Source: an uncultured Bacteroidota bacterium
GTDB lineage: Bacteria; Bacteroidota; Bacteroidia; Flavobacteriales; Flavobacteriaceae
DNA length: 64,000 nt
Assembly (NCBI GenBank): GCA_902550325.1
Contig: CACCYT010000001.1
Location: forward strand, 62,001 to 126,000
Direction of reading: 5' to 3'
Shown here: positions 32,547-42,612 of the stretch, piece by piece
Layout of the letters: each line of letters opens with the position of its first letter
Position numbering within the stretch: position 1 is the stretch's first letter
Made by a program: the position numbers and the translations under genes
Notes under the pieces: model-generated
Database searches by the model: none
The model's input: only the letters and a program-made list of their open reading frames with translations
Told to the model about the DNA's origin: nothing

Positions 32547-33965
32547 CTACTCTACAACCTTAAATTCTACCCTTCTGTTAGTAATTCTTCCGCTTCTTGT
32601 ATCATTTGAGGCTTTTGGATTGTCTTCACCAAATCCTTTTGTAGAAAGTCTTGATTCCTCAACACCCTTATCAACTAGGTGAGACTTTACCTTACCAGCT
32701 CTTTCCTCAGATAGTTTTTGATTAAAAGCTTTAGGTCCTGACGTATCAGTATGTCCTTCAATTGAGAAATTTGTGTTTCCAAATTTTGACATAATATCAT
32801 AAACACTAATCAACAGGTCTATTGCTTCGTCCTTAAGGTCAGCCTTGTTTAGTTCAAACTGGACTGTTGCTCCCAATTCATTCAGCGCGTCAATTGCTTC
32901 CTTAGTTGGATTTGGGCAACCTTCGTTATCAGCAGGACCAGCTACAGTAGGACACTTATCCTTTGGATCAGCGATTCCATCACCGTCTGTATCGGGACAA
33001 CCCCTAAACCTTCTTAATCCAGCTTCTTCAGGACATGCATCTTTAGCATCTTCAATGCCATCACCATCTGTATCAGGACAACCTCCAAACTTTGCTAAAC
33101 CAGCAACATCTGGACATTTATCTTCTGGGTCAGCAATACCGTCACCATCAGAATCTGCACAACCATTAAACTCTGCTGTACCAGCAGTCGTTGGGCATGA
33201 ATCATCTTTATCTGGAATTCCATCGCCATCTGTATCAGGACATCCGTTAAATTCTTCTAATCCAGGTTCAAAAGGACAATCATCAAACTTGTCATATATG
33301 CCATCTTCGTCAGTATCTTTACCTCCAAAATTGATCGCCAATGATACATTGTGTTGCCAATGTGTATTGACACCAGGTGCGTAATAAACTCCTTTTGGAC
33401 CACCATCATTTTCAAATGCTTTTCTATATACAGTATTAAGCTTTATAAATGCTTTATTGCCAATTGGGAAATCAACACCAACACCAGCGTTTAGTGTGTA
33501 GGCATTTATGTCATCAACATTTGCTTGACCTACACCACCCTCTAGGAAAGGTGAAAACTTGAAAAATGTTAGTTTTGGAAGAGCTTTAGAAACAAATAGA
33601 TCAGTAGTGATCATTGTTTTTTCTGGCCCCTTTCCATCAACATAACCTGGAATTGCATTGGTATTACCTATTTGGTCAAACTTATTCAATGATACTCTTA
33701 AACCAATAGAAAATCCATTGTCTGTATATCTAGAAACACTAGCTGTACTAAAAAATGTTTGGATATTCCAATATTTATCTACGGCAAAGTAATCCTGAAA
33801 TAAATCATTACATCCGACACACAAACCTTCTTGTGCGGTGCCATAAAAGTTTACAGCGCTTGTTCCCAAGCTGATTTGCCATGGATTATTCTTATCTTGA
33901 GACAATGATTTTGTTGTAAAAAGAACCATTGAAAAGACAAAAAATATTTTTACGAAATTATTCAT
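32547..33965 (-). CDS. OmpA-family protein with thrombospondin type 3 repeats
   Basis: 472-aa outer-membrane protein. Signal peptide (about residues 1-22), an eight-strand barrel-like N-terminal domain (to about 215), then five to six calcium-binding TSP3 repeats of the form DTDGDGIPDKDDSCP (about 217-355), then an OmpA peptidoglycan-binding domain (VQFELNKADLKDEAI, IEGHTDTSGP, LSEERAGKVKSHLVDKG, NRRVEFKVVE). It links the outer membrane to the cell wall and is probably abundant. The repeats make the DNA at 32980-33290 nearly periodic. Confidence 0.93.
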   Translation of the reverse strand: MNNFVKIFFVFSMVLFTTKSLSQDKNNPWQISLGTSAVNFYGTAQEGLCVGCNDLFQDYFAVDKYWNIQTFFSTASVSRYTDNGFSIGLRVSLNKFDQIGNTNAIPGYVDGKGPEKTMITTDLFVSKALPKLTFFKFSPFLEGGVGQANVDDINAYTLNAGVGVDFPIGNKAFIKLNTVYRKAFENDGGPKGVYYAPGVNTHWQHNVSLAINFGGKDTDEDGIYDKFDDCPFEPGLEEFNGCPDTDGDGIPDKDDSCPTTAGTAEFNGCADSDGDGIADPEDKCPDVAGLAKFGGCPDTDGDGIEDAKDACPEEAGLRRFRGCPDTDGDGIADPKDKCPTVAGPADNEGCPNPTKEAIDALNELGATVQFELNKADLKDEAIDLLISVYDIMSKFGNTNFSIEGHTDTSGPKAFNQKLSEERAGKVKSHLVDKGVEESRLSTKGFGEDNPKASNDTRSGRITNRRVEFKVVE

Positions 33966-34072
33966 GTTAGTAGTTTTTAAATCGATTTTGCCACAAACTT
34001 AATGAATTTCAATGAAATACATCAATATTTTGACCTTATTGCAATGATTCAACCCCGATTAAATTAATGACT

Positions 34073-37000
34073 TTAAGTGCTAATTAGGTCAATAATTGAT
34101 ATTTTATTATCAAGATATATTAGAAATGCCTCTCTAACTCGATACGAATTCTTTTCTAATTCAGAAATATAATTTATAATTTGCTTGTTATCTGATATTT
34201 TGGGTTTCCCAGTTTTATAATCTAATATTGAAACTTCATTATTTTCATGAAAAATCATTCTATCCGGCTTAATCACTTTGCCATCACAAAGGTATATTTC
34301 CCTTTCCCTGTATATATTATCACTATTTACATAGAAATGACTCAACTTTTTGTTGTTAAATACTGATTTTACCATTTTAATCATTTTATTCTTATCATTC
34401 TTTGAAAACAACCCCCTGTTAAAAAAATCATTAACTACAATTTCTATTTGCTTTTTACTTTCAGTTTTTGCTATAACATCATGAAACACACTTCCAAAAT
34501 ATGATGTTTTTTTTGACCTATTTAAGTTTTTTCTAACAGCATTAAAATCATGAGCTTTTACTTTACATAAAGTTTTAATTGATTTTTTAGACAAATGTTG
34601 ACCTTTACTTTTTTCTTTATTAGAGATACCCCATCTAAAATTATAAAGTGATGCATTTATATTGGTGGTAGTGTAAGTCTTCTGATTGGAGTATGAATGA
34701 CAAATATCAGCTACACTTGAGAAATTCTCACCTTTAGGGGTGTTTGTTATGATGTGGTTCTGAGAAATAGCCCTTGAAAGAGCAACATAAATGAGATTTA
34801 ATGAGTCTAAAATCATTTCGTTGTTTTTTTCTTGAAAAACAGCTTTAGATTTATTATCAAAGTACTTCAAAGAGTTTTTATAATCAACGAAAATTGGTGT
34901 GGTTATTTTTGAAGATTGATACTGTATCCATGTCTTAAAATTTGACTTTTGCAAACTAAAATCAAAGTATGGCAGTATTACCAAGCTGAATTCCATCCCC
35001 TTTGCCTTGTGAATTGTTAGGACATTAACTGAGTTTGAGTTGTTTATGAACGTTGCTTTTATTTTGTCTTTTTTCTGATTCCAATAACTGTAAAAGCTTT
35101 CCTTTCTATGTGAACTTGATAGTTCATAATTTAGAATTTCGTCCAATAAAAATTGGATATGCAAAAGATTTTTGTCAAATAATTTAAGATTGTTAATCAA
35201 GTAAACTATTGACTCATAATCGCTAGAACCGTAAAAAATTTTGAAATCTAAATCAAAAATTTTTGAAAAAATTAACTCTATATCATCCTCAAGGTTATTT
35301 TGAATAAAATCATATTTATCGCGCAGACTATTAATATGAGTGAAGTACTTAAGAATTTCCTTAATGTGCTCCTTGTTTTTAGGGTCAACCTTCAAGCCTA
35401 AAAATCTTACTAATATTCTTACCTCCTCAATCGATGAAAAAGTAGAAATTTCATCAGACATTACATCAATATTATTTTCTATTAAAAAAGAAGATATCTG
35501 GCTACACTGATCGTTTTTTCTACATAATATGGCAATATCTTTATAATCAAAACCTTCTCTGATTTTATCTTTAATAATACTCAAAACACTTAAGCTAGTT
35601 TGCTCTTTGTAGTCTTTTTCCTGATCAATAAATGTAATTGTTGTTAATCCACCTGGTTTTTTATATGAATTCTGGTTTAAATTTTTATAAAGTTCATCTA
35701 CCCTTTCCAGATTTAGTTTTGAAGACATAAATTTGAAGAAGTCATTATTAAAATTTACAATTTGCTCACAACTTCTGAAATTAATTTTTTTAGGTGTAAG
35801 TTCAGGTTTTATATGAAAAGGTGAGGTTTGTTTTAAAGATGAGAAAATTTCAGGCTTAGCGCCTCTCCACCTGTAAATCGATTGTTTAGGGTCCCCGACA
35901 AGGAATATACTCCCATGATTTTCATTTATACCTTCATTGAGTACTGAATGTGATGACAGTGGGATGATGTTCTGCCATTGCAGGAATGAAGTGTCTTGAA
36001 ATTCATCGATAAAATAATCTTTAAACTTAACACTCAACTTTTCATAAATATATTGAGAGGGTTGGTCCAATAACTCTTTATTTATCTTTTTATTGAAATC
36101 TGAAATGAATAATATATTTGATTCGTCCTGAAATTCATTGGAAAATTTAATGATTTCAGTAGCTAAAGTATTTAAGTCAATGTTTGAGAAAATATTGGAA
36201 TAGGTTTGTATTTTATCAACTATGGACAGAATTTCTTCAACAACATTTAATATTGCATTTGAGTATTTTCCATTCTGCTCTCCACTAAAACTCTTCTTTA
36301 AAATTTGATTGTTAAAAATCCTTGATCTAATAGCTTCAGTTTTTAAATCATTGATTTTTTTAATCGAAATGCTTTTTACAAAGTTTTTTAGATAGACAAA
36401 TACATGTTCTGAATTTTGATCAATGAGTAAAAAAAACTGCTTGCATTTTTTATTAATTGATGTTTGAAGACTTTTTATTTTTTTTAAAATATCTTTTTTT
36501 AAATCCTGGTAATTTAAGTTTTGATTTTCTGAAAGCTTGAGAAAGTTAAGATAGTTTGTTTCATCAAAGATTAATTCCAATAACTCCCTTATTTCATAGT
36601 CAATATCCCAACTTTTACTTTGTAGAACTTTTGTTTTTGAATAGCTTGATAAAAGAGTAAGCAAGGTCTTATTATCCTGAATTTTATCCAAAAACTCAAA
36701 TATCAATAAATCAAAAAACTCATCTCTATCAACAATAAGATCAAAGTCATAACCTAGCCCAAGCTCATTTGAAAAGCTTCTTATCAGTCGGTGATTGAAT
36801 TTATCAAGCGTAGATATTTGAAAAAAAGAAAAATTATTTAATATGTTTTTTAAGAGCTTTTGTGATTTTTGTTTAACATTTTTGATTTCAAATTCTTTAT
36901 TTATTTCTGACAACACTTTTGAATTCTTTGGGTTGGTGGAAATAACGAATAAGTCTGAAAGTATTGACTGTTTCATCTCATTTGATGCATTATTTGTAAA

Positions 37001-37129
37001 TGTGACAGCTAAAACATGTTTAAAAGAAAAGTCATCACCTGAAAATAACTTTAATAGAATATTCTTTCTTAAAGAGAATGTCTTTCCTGTCCCTGCACTT
37101 GCATCAATTATTTTGTATCTATATGACAA
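34073..37129 (-). CDS. AddA-like UvrD-family helicase/nuclease
   Basis: 1018-aa ATP-dependent helicase-nuclease. Walker A is DASAGTGKTFSLRK (residues about 8-21), motif II is DEFQDTS (about 376), motif III GDPKQSIYRWRGAKP (about 416), motif V/VI includes LTIHKAKGMEFSLVILPYF (about 705) and VALSRAISQ (about 780). The C-terminus carries a RecB nuclease motif SILDYKTGKP near residue 968. It pairs with the AddB-like protein at 29804-32473. The ATG lies 52 bases from the divergent sodB. Confidence 0.92.
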   Translation of the reverse strand: MSYRYKIIDASAGTGKTFSLRKNILLKLFSGDDFSFKHVLAVTFTNNASNEMKQSILSDLFVISTNPKNSKVLSEINKEFEIKNVKQKSQKLLKNILNNFSFFQISTLDKFNHRLIRSFSNELGLGYDFDLIVDRDEFFDLLIFEFLDKIQDNKTLLTLLSSYSKTKVLQSKSWDIDYEIRELLELIFDETNYLNFLKLSENQNLNYQDLKKDILKKIKSLQTSINKKCKQFFLLIDQNSEHVFVYLKNFVKSISIKKINDLKTEAIRSRIFNNQILKKSFSGEQNGKYSNAILNVVEEILSIVDKIQTYSNIFSNIDLNTLATEIIKFSNEFQDESNILFISDFNKKINKELLDQPSQYIYEKLSVKFKDYFIDEFQDTSFLQWQNIIPLSSHSVLNEGINENHGSIFLVGDPKQSIYRWRGAKPEIFSSLKQTSPFHIKPELTPKKINFRSCEQIVNFNNDFFKFMSSKLNLERVDELYKNLNQNSYKKPGGLTTITFIDQEKDYKEQTSLSVLSIIKDKIREGFDYKDIAILCRKNDQCSQISSFLIENNIDVMSDEISTFSSIEEVRILVRFLGLKVDPKNKEHIKEILKYFTHINSLRDKYDFIQNNLEDDIELIFSKIFDLDFKIFYGSSDYESIVYLINNLKLFDKNLLHIQFLLDEILNYELSSSHRKESFYSYWNQKKDKIKATFINNSNSVNVLTIHKAKGMEFSLVILPYFDFSLQKSNFKTWIQYQSSKITTPIFVDYKNSLKYFDNKSKAVFQEKNNEMILDSLNLIYVALSRAISQNHIITNTPKGENFSSVADICHSYSNQKTYTTTNINASLYNFRWGISNKEKSKGQHLSKKSIKTLCKVKAHDFNAVRKNLNRSKKTSYFGSVFHDVIAKTESKKQIEIVVNDFFNRGLFSKNDKNKMIKMVKSVFNNKKLSHFYVNSDNIYREREIYLCDGKVIKPDRMIFHENNEVSILDYKTGKPKISDNKQIINYISELEKNSYRVREAFLIYLDNKISIIDLIST

Positions 37130-37181
37130 CTTTTTATGGTAATTATAATTTCACTAATTTTAAATAAAAATATAAAATACT

Positions 37182-37784
37182 ATGAGTTTTCAACTTCCAA
37201 ATCTAGCATATAATTTTGATGCACTAGAACCACATTTTGATTCCAAAACAATGCAAATTCATCATGGTAAACACCATGCTGGATATACAAACAAGCTTAA
37301 TTCTGCTATTGAAGGAACCGATTTAGAGGGTAAGTCAATTGAAGATATTTTGAAAACGTTAGATATGAGTAATGCCGCTGTCCGAAATAATGGTGGTGGA
37401 TATTTCAATCATTGTCTATTTTGGGAAGTAATTGGGCCAAATTATGGTGGTAAACCTATGGGAGCTTTAGCAGATGCAATTGATAAATCCTTTGGGTCTT
37501 TTGATGAATTTAAGACTGTGTTTTCGGCTGCTGCTGCTACTCGTTTTGGTTCAGGATGGGCTTGGCTGTGTGCAGACTCTGAAGGTGGTTTAGAAGTTTG
37601 TTCTACCCCAAATCAAGATAATCCCTTAATGCCTGGAGAATGTGGAAAAACCCCGATTCTTGGCCTTGATGTTTGGGAACATGCATATTACTTAAATTAT
37701 CAAAATAGGAGACCTGACTATATTAAAGCTTTTTTCAGCATTATAAATTGGGATGCTGTAACTGCAAAATATAACAAAGCTTAA
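37182..37784 (+). CDS. sodB: Superoxide dismutase (Fe/Mn)
   Basis: 200-aa Fe/Mn superoxide dismutase that detoxifies superoxide in the cytoplasm. Metal ligands are in [13 protein letters not shown] (His about residue 27), [13 protein letters not shown] (His about 75), and [18 protein letters not shown] (Asp about 159 and His about 163). Length is normal. Sequence alone does not settle Fe against Mn; the symbol sodB is used in the broad sense. Confidence 0.95.
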   Translation: MSFQLPNLAYNFDALEPHFDSKTMQIHHGKHHAGYTNKLNSAIEGTDLEGKSIEDILKTLDMSNAAVRNNGGGYFNHCLFWEVIGPNYGGKPMGALADAIDKSFGSFDEFKTVFSAAAATRFGSGWAWLCADSEGGLEVCSTPNQDNPLMPGECGKTPILGLDVWEHAYYLNYQNRRPDYIKAFFSIINWDAVTAKYNKA

Positions 37785-37807
37785 AAATTAGAACTTGTAT
37801 TGGAGAT

Positions 37808-39133
37808 TTAAAATCTAACACCAAAAATAAACTTTGGCTTCCAATAAATATTATCTAGGCTTGCCTCACTAACAACCTTGCCTGAACTTGGTGCATGCCA
37901 AAACTTATTATTACCAAGATAAATAGCAATATGCTGAACTAATCTGTTACTACCACCAGGAATATTAGAAAAACAAACGAGATCACCAGGTATTAAAGAA
38001 CTCTTTTCAGCAATTAATTTTCCAGACTCAGCCCATCCTTGAGCATTTAATTTCTCTCCATTATAATCTATTGCCTGTCGCAAACCTCTCCAAATTAGCC
38101 CAGAACAATCAACCCCATTTCTATTTGTACCTCCCATTCTGTAGGGCACGCCTCCCCACGTCTTAACCTCGTCAATGAATAGTTTTCTTTGATTATTTGT
38201 CATTGAAATTCTCTTTGAATTTACTCTATTAAAATTTCTCCATTTCCACAAAATACCCCTGTCCGTAAGTCTTTTTTCTATAATCTCATTTGGACTCGAA
38301 ATGGTTTTCCCAGAGCCAGTAGTGAAAGAAAAAAGCTGATTACAACCAAACGCTAGACCTATATCGTTGTAGGGTAAAATTCCAATATTATAGGTGGTAT
38401 ACGGTTTTAGTTTTGGAGTTGAATATAAATTTACATAACCAATATTCAGCTGCCTTATTAACTTTCCATCTTGTGTCTTCAAATATTCTAGTTTTCCATT
38501 TGTATTAGATGCAATTGTAAAATAATATCCTTTAGGACTACCTGTTGCGTGTTTCCATTTAATTGCCAGATTGGTGGGAACATCTTTGCTGCCATTAATT
38601 GGCGATGTGATTGTGTAATCACAATTAGGAACAACATCTTTAGTAATTGCGTTGTTTGGTGAAATATTATTATTAATTATTCGGGTATTTACATTTGTAG
38701 AACGACTGTATATGTCTTTTGAAAGCAATGTAGATTGAACCCAGCCTCTTTTATTTGCTTTAACATCTCTAACAAAAGAACAAGATCTTTTATTGTCTAG
38801 AATTTCTACGATTTGCCCCTTAGGAATAACCCTAAGTTGTTCTCCACCACAAGAGCTTCTCGAGTTAGAGTCAGTTTTTGTAATGGCAACCCCGTTAATT
38901 AATCTTTTTTTTACCCAACCGCTTTTATTTGCTGTAATATCCTTAACAAAGGAACAAGAGCCTTTTGTGTCTAGAATCTCTACGATTTGTCCTTTTGTTA
39001 TAACCCTAAGTTGTTCTCCACCACAAGTTCTTCTAGAATTTGTGTCCGTTGTCATTATGCCAAATGTTTGTGAAAAAGAAACAAATGGAAATAACAACAA
39101 AAATATAAATAGCTTATTTTTCACATAACTCAT
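37808..39133 (-). CDS. Secreted NlpC/P60 peptidase with two SH3-like repeats
   Basis: 441-aa cell-wall hydrolase. Signal peptide to about residue 21, two tandem SH3b-like repeats (both containing CGGEQLRVI and KGQIVEILD, about 28-80 and 83-135), a fibronectin-like region (about 170-272), and a C-terminal NlpC/P60 domain with the catalytic Cys in GVDCSGLIW (about 342), the Asp/His dyad around VQHIAIYLG (His about 398), and FWHAPSSGKV. It would cleave peptidoglycan stem peptides. It overlaps the preceding pseudo-NlpC gene by four bases. Confidence 0.9.
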   Translation of the reverse strand: MSYVKNKLFIFLLLFPFVSFSQTFGIMTTDTNSRRTCGGEQLRVITKGQIVEILDTKGSCSFVKDITANKSGWVKKRLINGVAITKTDSNSRSSCGGEQLRVIPKGQIVEILDNKRSCSFVRDVKANKRGWVQSTLLSKDIYSRSTNVNTRIINNNISPNNAITKDVVPNCDYTITSPINGSKDVPTNLAIKWKHATGSPKGYYFTIASNTNGKLEYLKTQDGKLIRQLNIGYVNLYSTPKLKPYTTYNIGILPYNDIGLAFGCNQLFSFTTGSGKTISSPNEIIEKRLTDRGILWKWRNFNRVNSKRISMTNNQRKLFIDEVKTWGGVPYRMGGTNRNGVDCSGLIWRGLRQAIDYNGEKLNAQGWAESGKLIAEKSSLIPGDLVCFSNIPGGSNRLVQHIAIYLGNNKFWHAPSSGKVVSEASLDNIYWKPKFIFGVRF

Positions 39134-39708
39134 TTAAAGATTCTTGTGCCGAAAAAGAATTTTTCTTTCCAATAATAGGGGTCATTAATGTCGCTTTCTG
39201 AAACACCATCTTTAGTTGATGAGTTCAAAAATGATCCCTCGCCAAGGTAAATCCCAACCGATGTTATAATCCTGTCTACATCATAAGTATCAAAGAAAAA
39301 AACCAAATCGCCTCTTTTTAATTTTTTGGGATTAGTTATCATCTTTCCATATCTAGCCATATCTTGGGCAATCCTGGGGAATTTAATATCTAAATTTTTA
39401 TTAATTGAAACATAAACTAGGCCTGATGCGTCAATACTATCTTTACCAGTGCCTCCAACTTTATTTGGAGTTCCTAAATAGGTCATTGCAGTATCTATAA
39501 CTGACTCCATTTTATTTTTTGAAAGATTAATCTCCCTTTCGTAGCCATCTGCGCTAAAGTCAATAAATTTATCAATTAGTACTTCGTCATCATTTAGCCT
39601 ATCGATTAGCTTTCTTTCATTAGAATTGCTAAAAACAAGTGATATAATCACTAATGAAAGTAGTCCTATTAAGATGTTTTTTTTGGATAATTTATTCACT
39701 GCTTTCAT
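39130..39708 (-). CDS. NlpC/P60-like protein lacking catalytic residues
   Basis: 192-aa protein with one N-terminal membrane helix (about residues 10-27) and an NlpC/P60 fold (AMTYLGTPNKVGGTGKDSIDASGLVY..., KRGDLVFFFD, SVGIYLGEGSFLNSS, KEKFFFGTRIF). The position of the nucleophile Cys is Ala (DASG instead of DCSG, about residue 94), and the His before VGIYLG is Ser, so it should be inactive as a peptidase. It is coupled by an ATGA overlap to the active paralogue downstream, suggesting a partner or regulatory role. Both end in FGxR(I/F)-like strands. Confidence 0.78.
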   Translation of the reverse strand: MKAVNKLSKKNILIGLLSLVIISLVFSNSNERKLIDRLNDDEVLIDKFIDFSADGYEREINLSKNKMESVIDTAMTYLGTPNKVGGTGKDSIDASGLVYVSINKNLDIKFPRIAQDMARYGKMITNPKKLKRGDLVFFFDTYDVDRIITSVGIYLGEGSFLNSSTKDGVSESDINDPYYWKEKFFFGTRIFK

Positions 39709-39747
39709 TTTAATATTTTTTTGAAATATAGCTTTTTTAGATTAAAT

Positions 39748-41646
39748 CTAATATGCTCTAACCTTTAAACCCTCGTAATAGTTTATGAAAGCTTTATTTA
39801 CAACCTTATTGCCACCTGGTGTTGGATAATTTCCTGAAAAATACCAATCACCAAGGTGATTAGGACACGCTTTGTGTAGGTTTTCTATTGACTGAAAAAT
39901 AACTTCAACGTCAGATGTTATGTCTTTGTCCTTTAACATTTTAGAGATTTCCTTACTTATTTGATCGTCGGTAAAAGGATCATAAACCTCTTTTACAATA
40001 TTTTTAATCTTGGTAATTGGTTTTTTATTCTCATCCACACATTTTTTATATATTTTTTTAAGAATATCCGAGTTAAATTTTTTCTTAAATAAGTTTATTG
40101 TGGCTCTGAACGCAATTAAATCTTCCATTATAGCCATGTCTATTCCATAGCAGTCTGGGTATCTAATTTGAGGAGCACTAGAAACTACAATTATCTTCTT
40201 TGGGGAAAGCCTATTTAACATTTTTAATATACTTTTTTGCAAAGTAGTTCCTCGAACAATGCTGTCATCAACAATTACAAGATTATCTGTTTTTTTAATT
40301 GACCCATAAGTAATATCGTAGACGTGTTTTACTAAATCATCTCGGTTAACATCGTCGGTTATAAAAGTCCTAAGTTTTGCGTCTTTAATGGCAACCTTCT
40401 CTATTCTAGGTCTGAATGATAGAATTTTCTTAAGGCTTTCATCATTAATTTTGTCTTTATTGGTGAGGATTTTTTTTCTGGCTAAATCAATGATGTATTT
40501 TTCTGCTTCGTGTACAAGCCCATAAAAACAGACTTCAGCTGTATTTGGAATATATGAAAAAACGGTGTTTACAAGATCATAATTAACAGCTTCAAGTATT
40601 TGATTAAAAACAAGTTTTCCTAATTTTTTTCTTTCATTGTATATCTCTTTATCTGATCCTCTAGAAAAATAAATTCTTTCAAATGAACATGATTTCTGAA
40701 GAGTTGATTTTATCACGTTTTTTGTGAAGACCTTCCCAGATTTTTTTATTATTAAACAATCTCCAGGCTTGATTTCCTTAATATCATCAAAACCAGTATT
40801 AAAAACTGTTTGAATAGCGGGTCTTTCTGATGCAACAGCAACAACTTCATCATCCTTGTAAAAAAATGCGGGTCTTATACCTGCTGAATCTCTTATCACA
40901 AATGCATCGCCATGGCCAATAAGACCACCAATTACATATCCTCCATCCCAATCTTTAGATGCTTTTTCAAGTATTTTTCTCAAATCGATTTTCTCTGCAA
41001 TTATGGATGATGCATCCATCTTTGAAACCCCTTCTTTTTTTAATTTTTTATAAATCTTAGACACAGAGTCGTCCAGAAAATGTCCGATTCTTTCCATAAC
41101 TGTGACCGTATCTGACATTTCTTTGGGGTGTTGTCCAAGGTTAACCAAATGTTCGAACATTTGTTTGTTGTTTGTCATGTTAAAATTTCCCGCAACAATT
41201 AGGTTTCTGTGCATCCAATTATTTTGTCTTAAAAAAGGATGAACTGTGTCTTTGCTGTTTTTACCAAAAGTTCCGTACCTGACATGTCCCAAAAAAAGTT
41301 CAGATACGTGAGGAACATTATTCTTAAGAGTTGTAATGTCGTTTTTAGAAGCGGGGAAGCTATTTATGTGGTCTGTCAAGTTATCATTGGCTAATTTAAA
41401 AATCTCTTGAATTGGATTTTGATTGGCAGATCTTTCCCTGTGCATAAATCTTTGACCTGGGCTCATATTAAACTTTACACTTGCAAAACCAGCTCCGTCC
41501 TGGCCTCTATTGTGTTGCTTTTCAAGCATTAAATAAAGCTTGTTTAGACCATAAGTAGCCGAACCATATTTTTTTTGGTAAAATTCTAAGGGCTTTAATA
41601 ATCTTATAAGCGCTAAACCGCACTCATGATTTAACCTATCACTCAT
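39748..41646 (-). CDS. purF: Amidophosphoribosyltransferase (PurF-type)
   Basis: 632-aa class II glutamine amidotransferase fused to a PRPP phosphoribosyltransferase, the first step of purine synthesis. The nucleophile Cys is at position 9 (MSDRLNHECG), implying removal of eight residues. NRGQDGAGF near residue 47 and VRYGTFGKN near 120 are amidotransferase blocks; LVIVDDSIVRGTTLQK near 457 is the PRPP loop. It is about 130 residues longer than classical PurF, as in other flavobacterial homologues. It heads a purine/kinase cluster with purN nearby. Confidence 0.88.
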   Translation of the reverse strand: MSDRLNHECGLALIRLLKPLEFYQKKYGSATYGLNKLYLMLEKQHNRGQDGAGFASVKFNMSPGQRFMHRERSANQNPIQEIFKLANDNLTDHINSFPASKNDITTLKNNVPHVSELFLGHVRYGTFGKNSKDTVHPFLRQNNWMHRNLIVAGNFNMTNNKQMFEHLVNLGQHPKEMSDTVTVMERIGHFLDDSVSKIYKKLKKEGVSKMDASSIIAEKIDLRKILEKASKDWDGGYVIGGLIGHGDAFVIRDSAGIRPAFFYKDDEVVAVASERPAIQTVFNTGFDDIKEIKPGDCLIIKKSGKVFTKNVIKSTLQKSCSFERIYFSRGSDKEIYNERKKLGKLVFNQILEAVNYDLVNTVFSYIPNTAEVCFYGLVHEAEKYIIDLARKKILTNKDKINDESLKKILSFRPRIEKVAIKDAKLRTFITDDVNRDDLVKHVYDITYGSIKKTDNLVIVDDSIVRGTTLQKSILKMLNRLSPKKIIVVSSAPQIRYPDCYGIDMAIMEDLIAFRATINLFKKKFNSDILKKIYKKCVDENKKPITKIKNIVKEVYDPFTDDQISKEISKMLKDKDITSDVEVIFQSIENLHKACPNHLGDWYFSGNYPTPGGNKVVNKAFINYYEGLKVRAY

Positions 41647-41688
41647 TAGTTATCTCTATGAACAAAATAAAGAAAATAATTCTGATAA

Positions 41689-42612
41689 TTATAGTAAATA
41701 ACTGGCGAATGTTTTAATTCTCTCATCAATAATTTCTTTACTTATTTTTTGTAAGCGAGCAAGACCAAATTCTTCTATACAAAATGAAGCGACTACGGAT
41801 CCATAAATCATTGCGTTATGGATTTCTTTAAAACTAATACTAGGTCTTGAGGCTAAATATCCACAAACACCCCCAACAAAAGAATCGCCTGCGCCTGTAG
41901 GGTCAACAACTTTGATATTATCAAGCGCTGGTATTGTTGATCTTTGGTGTTTTGAAAAAAGCTCAGCTCCCTGAGAGCCTTTTTTTATTATAATATAATC
42001 AGGGCCACAGCTCAAAATATTTTTAGCACATTCTTCAATCAAATCTGATTTTCCCAACATTTGTGACTCTTCATCATTTATGACAACCAAGTTTACTTTA
42101 CTAATTATTTCAAACAATTCTTTTTCAGTTTTTTCAATCCAATAGTTCATTGTATCCAAAATGACAAAATTATGATCATTTTTGACCTGGGAGTAAATAT
42201 CCATTTGGATGACTGGATCCAAATTTCCTAACATAACCAAATCAAAATTAATTGAATGCTTATTTAAATTTGGTTTATAAAATTCTAATGCGTTTAGGTG
42301 TGTAAGATGCGTTACTCTATTATTAAAATCATTTTTATATTCACCCTTCCAATAGAAAGACTTATCTTTTTTGGAAACTTCGATCATTCCAGTAAATATG
42401 CCCTTAGAATTCATTTCGTGAAGAAATGAAATTGGAAAATCATTACCAATAATTGATGAAACATAAATATCATTTGTAAAAAAAGATGAACTGTAACTTA
42501 TGTAGGTAGCTGCGCCACCTATAATCTTACCTGAGTTAGCGCTTGTAGTAATAATCTCATCAAAGGCCATGGTTCCAGCAACTAAAATTGGTTTATTCCT
42601 TTTCATATTCAT
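41689..42612 (-). CDS. PfkB-family sugar/nucleoside kinase
   Basis: 307-aa ribokinase-type kinase. GGAATYISYSSSFF near residue 31 is the N-terminal signature region and VVDPTGAGDSFVGG near 235 is the second PfkB signature with the catalytic Asp in GAGDS. An ATP-site Asn/Glu block is VVINDEESQML near 180. The substrate is not determinable; neighbours suggest a nucleoside or purine role. The first 20 bases overlap the 3' end of rnhA. Confidence 0.87.
   Translation of the reverse strand: MNMKRNKPILVAGTMAFDEIITTSANSGKIIGGAATYISYSSSFFTNDIYVSSIIGNDFPISFLHEMNSKGIFTGMIEVSKKDKSFYWKGEYKNDFNNRVTHLTHLNALEFYKPNLNKHSINFDLVMLGNLDPVIQMDIYSQVKNDHNFVILDTMNYWIEKTEKELFEIISKVNLVVINDEESQMLGKSDLIEECAKNILSCGPDYIIIKKGSQGAELFSKHQRSTIPALDNIKVVDPTGAGDSFVGGVCGYLASRPSISFKEIHNAMIYGSVVASFCIEEFGLARLQKISKEIIDERIKTFASYLL

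Noticed and set aside
32980..33290. Regularly spaced repeats resembling an array
   Set aside because: They are in frame and encode TSP3 calcium-binding repeats of the OmpA protein; spacers are not unique and there are no cas genes, so this is not a CRISPR array.
32845..33384. Long open frame opposite the OmpA gene
   Set aside because: It is open only because of the repetitive TSP3 coding pattern; Ser/Pro-rich low-complexity translation and no independent signal.
38790..39030. Tandem DNA duplication within the NlpC/P60 gene
   Set aside because: It is an in-frame duplication of an SH3-like domain, ordinary for this family, not a mobile repeat.
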